From Rhizobium glycinendophyticum (lineage in GTDB: Bacteria > Pseudomonadota > Alphaproteobacteria > Rhizobiales > Rhizobiaceae), in NCBI RefSeq assembly GCF_006443685.1, contig NZ_VFYP01000001.1, forward strand, positions 1 to 64,000: a stretch of DNA of 64,000 nt, in the 5' to 3' direction. The position numbers and the translations under genes are program-made. Numbering within the stretch: position 1 is the first letter of the stretch; each line of letters starts with the position of its first letter. Below the pieces are notes generated by a model. It saw only the letters and a program-made list of their open reading frames with translations. It ran no database searches and had not been told where the DNA came from. Below, one piece after another: positions 18,435 through 27,340 of the stretch.

Positions 18435-19161
18435 AACTGCGAACGTCGGGCGAGACCCATTCGCAGGCGGGATGCGTCGCAGTAATTGCCAGCAAGGTTT
18501 TCAGGAACGTCCATGCCGCCGCGTCGTGCACCAGATGGTGCGTGAGTATGCCGATCATCGGAGGCGCATCCTCACGTCCGATCCAACTCGCCAGTTCGGC
18601 AAAAAGCGCATCTGCCGGTCGCCCGCCGCCGGTGCCATGCCAGTCCATGATGTCGACATGAGTGTTGACGAGCGGGATCGGCGACGTGGGTTGCTCCTTC
18701 CCGAAAACCGACAACAGCTTGAGCCCCAATGATGGTAATCCCGGCAATAGAGCAGGTGCGATGCGGTTCCACGGCGGCACCAGCATGGGAATGAAACGCG
18801 CAGAATAAAGGGCAGCGAGTTTGTCGAATCCTTCCTTCAATTCTGCGAGAACAACGGGCGCCGTTCTGTGCAGGCCGAGTTCCTGCTTCTTTTCGGCAGC
18901 GGAAGCGTAATTATGATGCGACCAGCCATGCAGCGCCACGCTCGAATGAGGTGCTTTGTCCAGGCGCCGGATCAGCGGTGTCCCGGTGTCTTTCGGAATG
19001 ACGGCCAAGGTCACCGGGACCATGTGCTCATGCGTCAATTCCAACAGCCGGTCGAGTGCCTCGGTTGGCTCGACAGCATCGTCGTCGCGCAGCCAGAGCC
19101 GGACTTTGCGACCCTGCGCCGCGACTGTGTCGATTGCATTTCTGAGGAGAGCGTCGCTCAC
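18412..19161 (-). CDS. Polysaccharide deacetylase-like (NodB-fold) protein
   Basis: The 249-residue protein matches the NodB-homology deacetylase fold. It has RDDD at 25-28 for the catalytic base and metal aspartates, H78 and H82 in HGWSHH as the metal histidine pair, and PPWNR and LTHH motifs further on. No signal peptide is visible, so it may act in the cytoplasm on a precursor. It starts at GTG within a four-base GTGA overlap with the GT4 gene upstream, which implies coupled translation. The 3' end overlaps the convergent glycosyltransferase gene by 23 bases. Confidence 0.75.
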   Translation of the reverse strand: MSDALLRNAIDTVAAQGRKVRLWLRDDDAVEPTEALDRLLELTHEHMVPVTLAVIPKDTGTPLIRRLDKAPHSSVALHGWSHHNYASAAEKKQELGLHRTAPVVLAELKEGFDKLAALYSARFIPMLVPPWNRIAPALLPGLPSLGLKLLSVFGKEQPTSPIPLVNTHVDIMDWHGTGGGRPADALFAELASWIGREDAPPMIGILTHHLVHDAAAWTFLKTLLAITATHPACEWVSPDVRSSTRTSSR

Positions 19162-20249
19162 AGTGGATACTCCAAAGCCGCCAGGAGAAGAGGAGCGATC
19201 TGAGCCGAGGCGATCGGCTCCGAGTGCTCCGTCAGAACGAAGTCCCGCGCCATCTGGCCGAGGGAGCGCCTCAGGTCAGAATCTTGCAACAGCCTGTCGA
19301 TCGCTCCTGCCAAGGCGTCAGTGTCGCCGGGGGGCGTCAAGATTCCGGTCCGCCCGTCGGCGACGACTTCCGGCACGCCCGCAGTTTCAAACGCGATCAC
19401 CGGCAGACCGGCAGCCTGGGCCTCCAGATACGCCAGACCATAGGCCTCCCCATGACCCGGCCAGACGAAGACACCGGCGCGGGCCAATTGCTCCATGACC
19501 CCCTCGCGCGGCAGCTCGCCAATCAATTCGATCCGCTCCGGAGGCAGCAAGGCAAACAACCGCTTCACCTCATCGCGCTCGGGGCCGTCGCCGATCACGA
19601 CTAGCCGCCACGCATCCGAGCGAACTCTCTGCAGGGCCTCTGCAAGTGCTGCATAACTTTGCATCTTGTCGCCGGCGCGCATCATTGCCACCGTAACCAG
19701 CCGTCCAGCCTCGGGCGCTGCCTTGATATTGGCAAAGGGCTCGGCATCGATGAACGGGGCGATCCGGGCAAGCCTGGCTTGCGGTGCCGCTGCCGCAAGA
19801 CCGGCTTCGTCGCGCGCGGTCAGACAGATATTCAACGCTGCGCGTTCCACCAGCGATTTCAGTGCCTCTTGATGCCGACCCCAACATCCGATGTTTCGGC
19901 GGGCGGAATAAGAAGCCTCTGCCGTCACATAGGGAAGCGAAAACCGTCGGGCGAGGACCGGGCCAATCAGGTCAGGCGCCTTGTAGTAAGGGTGGTAGCA
20001 GAACCACAGATCGGGCGGGCCGTCAGCCTCCCAGGCAAGCGTCAGCCGATCGATATCCGCTTTGGCCGCAGCCTCTAGGTCAGGCAACACAGTCTCGGGG
20101 GTCGCATGAAAGCTGCGCAGTTGGGAGGCGATCTCGACGGAATGCCCGGCTTCGCCCAGAATACGGACGAACTGACGCGCCATCAGCCGGTCGCCGGACG
20201 GCACGGGATGATCGGGCGATTTCAGCGGTGCATAGAACGCGATCTTCAT
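19158..20249 (-). CDS. GT4 family glycosyltransferase
   Basis: This protein of 363 residues starts with MKIAFYAPLKSPDHPVPSGDR, a normal GT-B N-terminus; longer in-frame extensions toward 20441 run into the divergent promoter region and are rejected. The C-terminal domain has the retaining E-x7-E motif in GEAYGLAYLEA followed by AAGLPVIAFETAGVPE, which binds the nucleotide sugar. It is translated together with the deacetylase-like gene by a GTGA overlap. The divergent neighbour makes a UDP-uronic acid type sugar, which could be its donor (inference). Confidence 0.85.
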   Translation of the reverse strand: MKIAFYAPLKSPDHPVPSGDRLMARQFVRILGEAGHSVEIASQLRSFHATPETVLPDLEAAAKADIDRLTLAWEADGPPDLWFCYHPYYKAPDLIGPVLARRFSLPYVTAEASYSARRNIGCWGRHQEALKSLVERAALNICLTARDEAGLAAAAPQARLARIAPFIDAEPFANIKAAPEAGRLVTVAMMRAGDKMQSYAALAEALQRVRSDAWRLVVIGDGPERDEVKRLFALLPPERIELIGELPREGVMEQLARAGVFVWPGHGEAYGLAYLEAQAAGLPVIAFETAGVPEVVADGRTGILTPPGDTDALAGAIDRLLQDSDLRRSLGQMARDFVLTEHSEPIASAQIAPLLLAALEYPL

Positions 20250-20336
20250 GCTCGCTTTAGACCCTGCCGCCTTTTGCGAGACAAGAGGGAGGCTCTCACA
20301 ATTACGCGGGGTGGCTCGGCCGCTCGGGGCCGGCCC

Positions 20337-20365
20337 TTGACATACAGGTTCTGCGCACGCAACTG
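20337..20365 (+). promoter_or_regulatory. Possible promoter for the UDP-sugar dehydrogenase gene
   Basis: A perfect TTGACA stands at 20337-20342 in the divergent gap, and about 17 bases later there is only a weak -10-like CAACTG/AACTGA. A start site near 20373 would leave a short leader before the ATG at 20401, which has CGGAG upstream. Confidence 0.35.
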
Positions 20366-20400
20366 ACAGGGTCAATTGCATCTCTCGGAGCCTGTGCATC

Positions 20401-21741
20401 ATGCCATCCTCTTCCGCAGCGATCGGCCTTGGTGCCGCCATTCAAGCCCGTACGGCAAAAGCTGGAGTGATCGGCCTCGGCTACGTCGGCCTGCCCTTGG
20501 CCATGAGCATCGCCCGCGCCGGCTTCACGGTCGTCGGCTTCGACATCGATCCGTCGAAGATCACGGCCGTTGAGGCTGGCGAAAGCTATATTGAGGCGGT
20601 ACCAAGCGAAGTTCTGCAGGCCGAAACCTCCGCCGGCCGGTTCACGGCGACCTGTGACTTTTCGAGACTTGCCGAATGCGATGTCATCGCCATCTGCGTC
20701 CCAACGCCGCTTACGCGCCATCGGGATCCGGATCTGTCCTTTGTCGAGCGAACCTGTAGCAAGATCGCCGAGACACTGCGGCCCGGACAATTGGTCGTCT
20801 TGGAATCGACCACCTGGCCAGGAACCACCAACGAGGTGATGAAGCCAATCCTGGAAGCCAAGGGTCTGAGGTCTGGAACTGATTTCTTCCTTGGTTTCTC
20901 TCCTGAAAGAGAGGATCCGGGCAACCGCGACTTCTCGACATCGACCATTCCGAAGGTCGTCGCCGGCGACGGGCCGGACGCCAGTGCCCTGATGGAGGCC
21001 TTTTATAGCGCCGTCGTGAAAACCGTCGTGCCGGTTTCAACGACGGCGACCGCCGAGGCGGTGAAGCTCACGGAGAACATCTTCCGGGCGGTCAACATCG
21101 CGCTCGTCAACGAGTTGAAGCTCGTCTACGACGCGATGGGCATTGATGTCTGGGAAGTGATTGATGCGGCCAAAACCAAGCCGTTTGGCTATATGCCCTT
21201 TTATCCCGGCCCCGGCCTTGGCGGTCATTGCATTCCCATCGATCCGTTTTACTTGACCTGGAAGTCTCGCGAGTTCGATCGTCCGACGCGCTTTATCGAG
21301 CTTGCCGGCGAAATCAACACCGCCATGCCCCATTACGTGGTCGACAAGGTCGCCGAAGCTCTCGATCGCCATGCCGGCAAGGCCTTGAGCCGCTCGCGTG
21401 TTCTGGTCATGGGGCTGGCCTACAAGAAAAACGTGCCCGACATCCGTGAAAGCCCCTCCCTGCGCTTGATGGAGCTTCTCGTTGAGCGTGGCGCCGACGT
21501 CGCCTATCACGACCCCTATGTTTCGGAAGTGCCGCGAACGCGCGAATATGCCGATCTCATGGGGCGTCGCAGCGTGGCCTTGGATGAGGAGACCGTTGCC
21601 GGCTTCGATATTGTCCTCATCTCTACCGATCATGACGACGTCGATTACGCGGCAATCGCCGCCTGGGCACCGCTGATCGTTGATACGCGTAACGTATTTG
21701 CTCGGCACAACATCGCCGCCGGCAACATCTTCAAGGCCTGA
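20401..21741 (+). CDS. Nucleotide sugar dehydrogenase (UDP-Glc/GlcNAc/ManNAc 6-dehydrogenase family)
   Basis: The 446-residue enzyme has the NAD-binding GLGYVGLPLA at 25-34, the substrate-domain segment with ESTTWPGTT, and the catalytic cysteine C277 within GPGLGGHCIPIDP. The family oxidises the C6 hydroxyl of a UDP-hexose twice to give a UDP-uronic acid. The overall pattern is closest to the WbpA/WecC branch that prefers N-acetylated sugars, but this is not certain. It is the first gene of a plus-strand group with a methyltransferase and a phosphoesterase, and it probably supplies a uronic acid donor for the nearby glycosyltransferases. Confidence 0.9.
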   Translation: MPSSSAAIGLGAAIQARTAKAGVIGLGYVGLPLAMSIARAGFTVVGFDIDPSKITAVEAGESYIEAVPSEVLQAETSAGRFTATCDFSRLAECDVIAICVPTPLTRHRDPDLSFVERTCSKIAETLRPGQLVVLESTTWPGTTNEVMKPILEAKGLRSGTDFFLGFSPEREDPGNRDFSTSTIPKVVAGDGPDASALMEAFYSAVVKTVVPVSTTATAEAVKLTENIFRAVNIALVNELKLVYDAMGIDVWEVIDAAKTKPFGYMPFYPGPGLGGHCIPIDPFYLTWKSREFDRPTRFIELAGEINTAMPHYVVDKVAEALDRHAGKALSRSRVLVMGLAYKKNVPDIRESPSLRLMELLVERGADVAYHDPYVSEVPRTREYADLMGRRSVALDEETVAGFDIVLISTDHDDVDYAAIAAWAPLIVDTRNVFARHNIAAGNIFKA

Positions 21742-21744
21742 CCC

Positions 21745-22224
21745 ATGAGCCGTCTCGACAGTTTCATCAATCGCATGACCGCCCAGCGCGATATGCTGAA
21801 CCTCATTCGCGACCGCGTTGATCTGCCGGACGGACCCATCTTGGAGATCGGGCTCGGCAATGGTCGGACCTTCAGCCACCTGCGCGAGAATTTTCCCGAC
21901 CGTCGAATCGTGGTCTTCGATCGCCAGCTTCTCGCGCACAAGAGCTCCATCCCCTCGTCGGAAGATCTCGTGCTGGGCGAGATCGCGGAGACGGGGAAGG
22001 CCTATATCGGTATCGGCGCAGCTTTCGTTCATGCGGATATCGGCACCGGCGATCCGGAAAAGGATGCCGTGACACTCACATGGCTCCCCACGATGGTGGA
22101 GGGCATGCTCGCCACAGGAGCCTATGCGCTGAGCGGACTGCCGCTCGAGAGGCAGGGCCTCGAGCGTCTTCCGGTCGCCGAGCACATCGATCCCGAGCGC
22201 TACTACTTCTACCGAAGGGCGTGA
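21745..22224 (+). CDS. Small class I SAM-dependent methyltransferase-like protein
   Basis: The product has 159 residues, short for the class. It shows motif I as ILEIGLGNGRTF (32-43) and an acidic residue, D59, at the end of the second strand (RRIVVFDR). Later motifs are truncated, ending in a short beta strand ERYYFYRRA. The start lies three bases after the dehydrogenase stop and the stop two bases before the phosphoesterase start, so all three are one transcript. Its target might be the sugar product of the cluster. Confidence 0.7.
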   Translation: MSRLDSFINRMTAQRDMLNLIRDRVDLPDGPILEIGLGNGRTFSHLRENFPDRRIVVFDRQLLAHKSSIPSSEDLVLGEIAETGKAYIGIGAAFVHADIGTGDPEKDAVTLTWLPTMVEGMLATGAYALSGLPLERQGLERLPVAEHIDPERYYFYRRA

Positions 22225-22226
22225 CA

Positions 22227-23897
22227 ATGCGGGAGGACGCCAGACCGCAATATGCGCTCGCCGTCATTTCCGACGCCCATTTCCACGAAATCGAAGGGGA
22301 CTACGGGATCGCCGGCATAAAGGCCGGCAATCGCCGACTGACACTGCAAACCTGGGCGCACAGCCGGGAATCGACGCGTGTCTACAATGAAAGTGCGCCT
22401 GCCCTGATGGCGGCGCTGGATGAGGTGGCGGCGCGAGGGATCCGCCATGTCGTTCTGCTGGGGGACTATACCGATGACGGCCAGCGAGAGACCACGCATC
22501 GTCTCGCGCAGCGGCTCAGCGATTACGAAACCCGCTTCGGCACACGCTTCTACGCGCTGCCCGGCAATCACGACCTTTTCGGACCATCCGGCCGGCACCA
22601 GTCGCGCTACTTTCTCCGGCCCGACGGATCCTCTATTCGCGTCACCAGTGACGATCGCGATTCGGCTCCCGATAGCGTCGTCTCGGCGGCTATGTTCTGC
22701 GAGGGATATCCGGACGGACTGGCGCCGATGGCGCGGCATGGCTATTTCCGGCGGCCCGATGACCTCTTCTGGGAAACGCCGTTCGGAACAGATGATCGAC
22801 CTGAGCGGCGAACCTATGAGGTTGTCTCGGAGGACGGGCTAAACCGCTACCGCCTCATGGATGCCTCCTATCTGGTGGAGCCTGAACCCGGCCTCTGGCT
22901 CCTGATGCTGGACGCAAACGTCTTCGAGCCGCGCAATGGCACCTTCCGTCCAGGCTCCAAACGCGCCTTCATCGACAGCACTGCTGCCGGCTGGAACGCA
23001 GTCTTGCGGTTGAAGCCCTTTCTGCTGGCTTGGATCAGCGATGTCACCGCGCGCGCAAAGGCGAGTGGTAAGACGCTCTTGGCATTCTCCCATTACCCTG
23101 CCATCGATCCCCTTGAAGATCAGGAAGGCTTCGAACAGGCCCTGTTTCCGTCCAGTCCTGTTAATGTGCGCCGACCGCGCACCGATGTGGCCGAGGCGCT
23201 AATGGCTGCGGGCCTTTCACTGCATTTCAGCGGCCACTGGCACGTCGACGGCATCAGCGAGCACCGGATTGGCGAGCACAGGTTGACCAACATAGCGTTG
23301 CCGTCCCCTGTTGCCTTTCCCCCGGCGTTCAAGTTGATCACGGCCGAAGCAGGGCGCGCGACGGTCGCGCCCGTCGAACTTTCTCAACTGCCGCTCGATC
23401 AGGAGATCATGGAATTATATCGCCTTGAGGTGCGGGCGAATGGCCTGTCATACGACGAGGCGCTCTCGGCCTCCGATTATGGATCTTTTCTGCACCACCA
23501 TGTGCGGTCTCTGGTGGTGCATCGCTATTTGCCCCGAGAGTGGCCCAAGGATGTAGTGGAGACCATTTCGTCCATGTCACTTGCCGATCTCTGCAGCGAC
23601 CCACGCACCGCGAGGCCGATGGAGGCGAAGGCAATTCCGGATGCGTGGCGGCATATTCCAGTCATCGACCTTATTGCCGACTGGTACTGCCTGCGTCAGG
23701 CAGGCACTTTAGGAAAACGGCTCATCGGTCCACAGGCACTGGATCGGATGAGAGCGATCGCCACTGTCTTCGTGGATGCGCAACACGGCGCCGAAAGAGG
23801 AGCGACCGCTGCGTATCTGAACGTTTTTTTCCGGTCGATGCTCTTCTATGTCAAACGGGCCGAGCGGTTGAGTGAAACAAATTTCTTCGAGTTCTAA
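22227..23897 (+). CDS. Calcineurin-like metallophosphoesterase
   Basis: This 556-residue protein has all the metallophosphoesterase motifs in order: SDAHFH (15-20), GDYTDDG, GNHD, SHYP and GHWH. The last 200 residues form an extra domain I do not recognise. The start is placed at 22227, because an upstream in-frame extension lies wholly inside the methyltransferase gene. No signal peptide is seen. Such enzymes cleave phosphomonoesters or phosphodiesters; here a lipid-linked or nucleotide-linked sugar intermediate is conceivable, but this is only inferred from position. Confidence 0.82.
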   Translation: MREDARPQYALAVISDAHFHEIEGDYGIAGIKAGNRRLTLQTWAHSRESTRVYNESAPALMAALDEVAARGIRHVVLLGDYTDDGQRETTHRLAQRLSDYETRFGTRFYALPGNHDLFGPSGRHQSRYFLRPDGSSIRVTSDDRDSAPDSVVSAAMFCEGYPDGLAPMARHGYFRRPDDLFWETPFGTDDRPERRTYEVVSEDGLNRYRLMDASYLVEPEPGLWLLMLDANVFEPRNGTFRPGSKRAFIDSTAAGWNAVLRLKPFLLAWISDVTARAKASGKTLLAFSHYPAIDPLEDQEGFEQALFPSSPVNVRRPRTDVAEALMAAGLSLHFSGHWHVDGISEHRIGEHRLTNIALPSPVAFPPAFKLITAEAGRATVAPVELSQLPLDQEIMELYRLEVRANGLSYDEALSASDYGSFLHHHVRSLVVHRYLPREWPKDVVETISSMSLADLCSDPRTARPMEAKAIPDAWRHIPVIDLIADWYCLRQAGTLGKRLIGPQALDRMRAIATVFVDAQHGAERGATAAYLNVFFRSMLFYVKRAERLSETNFFEF

Positions 23898-23960
23898 ATC
23901 GCGGACACCAAGCTCCCGAGCGTCTTTACAGAAACCGGTCCGGCTACCGCTTGAATGCAA

Positions 23961-23988
23961 AGAGCCGGCGCATGACAGCGCCGGCTCT
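23961..23988. terminator. Bidirectional-type terminator hairpin
   Basis: A perfect 11-base inverted repeat (AGAGCCGGCGC / GCGCCGGCTCT) with a six-base loop is followed on the plus strand by AATTTT. It lies between the convergent phosphoesterase and RND transporter genes. Confidence 0.8.
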
Positions 23989-24024
23989 AATTTTGGCCAC
24001 CCTGCGGCGGTGTGGCACGCCCAC

Positions 24025-27000
24025 CTAGTGGTGTGCGGTCTCTGCCGCCGGCTGTAAGTTCGATACTGGCTCATGCTGCACCAGCGGGCGGTTGCCCGCC
24101 AGCCTTCTCAGCAGCACGTAGAAGACCGGGGTCATGAAAATCCCGAAGAAGGTCACGCCGATCATGCCGGAGAACACGGCCAGGCCCATGGCGGCACGCA
24201 TTTCCGATCCGGCCCCGGTCGAAAGCACCAGCGGGACAACCCCCATGATGAAGGCCATTGAGGTCATCAGAATCGGCCGCAGGCGCAGTCGGCTTGCTTC
24301 TATGGCCGCCTGAACCGGCTTTCGCCCCTCGAACTCCAACTCTCGCGCAAATTCGACGATCAAGATGGCATTTTTTGCCGAAAGTCCGACAAGGACAACA
24401 AGGCCTATCTGCGTGAAGATGTTGTTGTCCCCGCCCGTCCACCAGACCCCGGCGAGCGCCGCCAACACGCCCATCGGCACGATCATGATGATGGCGATCG
24501 GCAGTGTCAGGCTCTCATACTGGGCAGCGAGTACGAGATAGACGAGCAGCAGCGCGAGCGGGAAGACGACGATGCTCGAATTGCCGGCCAGAATCTGCTG
24601 ATAGGTCAGATCGGTCCACTCGTAGGAAATTCCAGTCGGCAGTGTTTCGGACGCGATCCGATCGATCGCTGCCTGCGCCTGGCCCGATGAGAACCCGGGA
24701 GCGGGGCCGCCATTGATATCAGCCGCCAGGAAGCCGTTATAGCGCGTCGTCCGCTCCGGCCCCGTCGTTCCGTCCACCTTCAGCAGGGCGGAGAGCGGGA
24801 TCATCTCGCCGGTCCGCGAGCGGACCTGCAATTGGCCGATATCCTCAGGCTTGGCGCGGAAGGCGGAATCCGCCTGCACCCGCACGCTGTAGGTCCGCCC
24901 GAACGAGTTGAAGTCGTTGACATAGAGCGAGCCCAGATAGATCTGCAACGTTTCGAAGACATCGGTGACGCTGACGCCCAGTTGCTGTGCGCGTGATCTG
25001 TCGAGATCGGCATAGAGTTGCGGAACGTTGACCTGGAAGCTCGAAAACAGGCCAGCCAGTTCAGGTGTCTGATATGCCTTGCCGAGGAACGCCTTGGTCG
25101 CCTCGTCGAGTGCGGCATAGCCGAGGCCGGCACGGTCCTCAAGCTGAAGCTTGAAACCGCCTGTGGATCCCAGACCGTTGACCGGCGGCGGCGGGAACAT
25201 GGCGATGAACGCATCCTGGATGCCGGCAAACTTCTGGTTCAACTGCATGGCAATCGCACCGCCGGAAAGGTCCGGCGTCGTCCGCTCCTCGAAATCGTCG
25301 AGCACGGCAAAGACGATGCCGGAGTTGGAGCCGATGGTGAAGCCGTTGATGGACAACCCGGGAAAGGCGATGGCATGGGCAACACCGGGTTGCTCCATGG
25401 CGATCGCGCTCATCCGCTTGATGACGGATTCCGTGCGGTCGAGTGTGGCGCCATCCGGCAATTGGGCAAAGCCGATCAGATACTGCTTGTCCTGTGCCGG
25501 CACGAAGCCGCCGGGCACCGTATTGAAGACCGCATAGGTCGCGCCGACGAGCAGCAGGTACACGCCCATGACCAGTGATTTGCGCGACACGAGCCCACCG
25601 ACGCTTCGCCCATAGCCGCGCGATGCGGCACCGAAGAAGCGGTTGAAGCCACGAAAGAACCAGCCCAACAGGCCGTCCATGAGACGCGTCAGCCAATCCT
25701 TCGGGGTGTCATGACCTTTCAGCAGCAGCGCTGCGAGTGCCGGTGAAAGTGTCAGTGAATTGATCGCCGAGATGACGGTCGAGATCGCAATCGTCAGGGC
25801 GAACTGCCGGTAGAACTGGCCGGACAATCCGCTGATGAAGGCGAGCGGCACGAAGACCGCGACAAGCACCAGAGCGATGGCGATGATCGGTCCGGAAACC
25901 TCCCGCATCGCCTGATAGGTCGCATCCCGCGGGCTCAGCCCCTTTTCGATGTTCCGTTCGACGTTCTCGACAACGACGATCGCATCATCGACGACAATAC
26001 CGATTGCGAGAACGAGGCCGAACAGTGTGAGTGCGTTGATGGAAAAGCCGAAGGCGTACATGACCCCGAAGGTGCCGATAATCGAAACCGGCACGGCAAG
26101 CAGCGGAATGATCGATGCGCGCCAGGTCTGCAGGAAGATGATCACCACGAGGACGACCAGCGCGATTGCTTCAAGCAAGGTATCAACCACCTTGTCGATC
26201 GAGGCGCGCACGAACTTCGTCGTGTCGTAGACGATTTCGTATTTCACGCCTTCCGGCATGGCCAATTGCAACTGATCCATGGTGGCATGGACATTGTCGG
26301 CGATTTCGATCGCGTTTGAGCCAGGCGCCTGAAGCACGGCAATCGCGACCGCCGGCTGGCCGTCGAGCAACGAACGAAGCGTATAATCTGCCGCGCCCAT
26401 CTCGATGCGTGCGACATCCCGAAGACGAGTGATTTCGCCCTGGTCGCCGGTTTTCACGATGATGTTGCCAAATTCCTCAGGCGTGCGAAGCCGGCCTTGA
26501 GCATTGACGTTCAACTGTAGGCTGACGTCGCCAGGCGTCGGCGAAGCCCCGATGATGCCGGCGGCGGCCTGCACGTTCTGTTCCCGGATAGCATTAGTGA
26601 TGTCGCTCGCTGCAAGCGCATGTTGGGCTGCCTTTTGCGGATCGATCCACACCCGCATGGCATAGTCGCCCGCGCCGAAGACCTGAACCTGCCCCACGCC
26701 TTCGATCCGGGTCAGCCGATCCTTGATATTGAGCGTCGCGTAATTGCGCAGATAGGTCACATCATAGCGATCGGTGGTCGAGACCAGATTCACCACCATG
26801 ATGAAGTCCGGTGAACTCTTGACCGTCGTGACCCCAATGGCACGCACTTCCGCTGGCAGGCGTGGCTCTGCCTGCGAGACGCGGTTCTGCACCAACTGCT
26901 GCGCCTTGTCCGGGTCTGTCCCCAGCTTGAAGGTTACAGTCAGCGTCAGCACACCGTCTGATGTCGCCTGGCTGTTCATGTAGAGCATGTCTTCGATGCC

Positions 27001-27216
27001 GTTGATCTGCTCCTCAAGGGGCGTCGCAACGGTCTCCGATATGACCACTGGATTGGCCCCGGGATAGACGGCGCGCACGACGATCGATGGCGGCACCACC
27101 TCGGGATATTCGGAAATCGGCAGTGCACGCATGCCGATGAGGCCAGCAACGACGATCAGGATCGACAGCACGGCGGCGAACACCGGACGGTCGACGAAAA
27201 AGCGGGAAATATTCAT
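24025..27216 (-). CDS. RND (HAE1 family) multidrug efflux transporter
   Basis: The 1063-residue inner-membrane pump is of AcrB/MexB/BepE type. The start MNISRFFVDRPVFAAVLS follows AGAGGA at eight bases; an in-frame extension to 27528 is not used. The proton-relay residues are visible: the aspartate pair in IGIVVDDAIVVVENVE, the lysine in GLSAKNAILIVEFA and the arginine in RLRPILMTSMAF. Two periplasmic porter repeats and twelve helices fit the length. The periplasmic adaptor is encoded upstream in the same operon; no outer-membrane channel gene is present in the window, so a TolC-like protein must come from elsewhere. Confidence 0.95.
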   Translation of the reverse strand: MNISRFFVDRPVFAAVLSILIVVAGLIGMRALPISEYPEVVPPSIVVRAVYPGANPVVISETVATPLEEQINGIEDMLYMNSQATSDGVLTLTVTFKLGTDPDKAQQLVQNRVSQAEPRLPAEVRAIGVTTVKSSPDFIMVVNLVSTTDRYDVTYLRNYATLNIKDRLTRIEGVGQVQVFGAGDYAMRVWIDPQKAAQHALAASDITNAIREQNVQAAAGIIGASPTPGDVSLQLNVNAQGRLRTPEEFGNIIVKTGDQGEITRLRDVARIEMGAADYTLRSLLDGQPAVAIAVLQAPGSNAIEIADNVHATMDQLQLAMPEGVKYEIVYDTTKFVRASIDKVVDTLLEAIALVVLVVIIFLQTWRASIIPLLAVPVSIIGTFGVMYAFGFSINALTLFGLVLAIGIVVDDAIVVVENVERNIEKGLSPRDATYQAMREVSGPIIAIALVLVAVFVPLAFISGLSGQFYRQFALTIAISTVISAINSLTLSPALAALLLKGHDTPKDWLTRLMDGLLGWFFRGFNRFFGAASRGYGRSVGGLVSRKSLVMGVYLLLVGATYAVFNTVPGGFVPAQDKQYLIGFAQLPDGATLDRTESVIKRMSAIAMEQPGVAHAIAFPGLSINGFTIGSNSGIVFAVLDDFEERTTPDLSGGAIAMQLNQKFAGIQDAFIAMFPPPPVNGLGSTGGFKLQLEDRAGLGYAALDEATKAFLGKAYQTPELAGLFSSFQVNVPQLYADLDRSRAQQLGVSVTDVFETLQIYLGSLYVNDFNSFGRTYSVRVQADSAFRAKPEDIGQLQVRSRTGEMIPLSALLKVDGTTGPERTTRYNGFLAADINGGPAPGFSSGQAQAAIDRIASETLPTGISYEWTDLTYQQILAGNSSIVVFPLALLLVYLVLAAQYESLTLPIAIIMIVPMGVLAALAGVWWTGGDNNIFTQIGLVVLVGLSAKNAILIVEFARELEFEGRKPVQAAIEASRLRLRPILMTSMAFIMGVVPLVLSTGAGSEMRAAMGLAVFSGMIGVTFFGIFMTPVFYVLLRRLAGNRPLVQHEPVSNLQPAAETAHH

Positions 27217-27340
27217 GTCAGCATCCTCTCCGGGATGAAAAACAGGACGAGTGGCTCCTGCGGCGGGCGCAGGCCACCGGGACAGTCGTGAAGGTGAAGG
27301 GAATGACGCGGTGCGCCGAAACGCACCGCGCAGGGATGGC

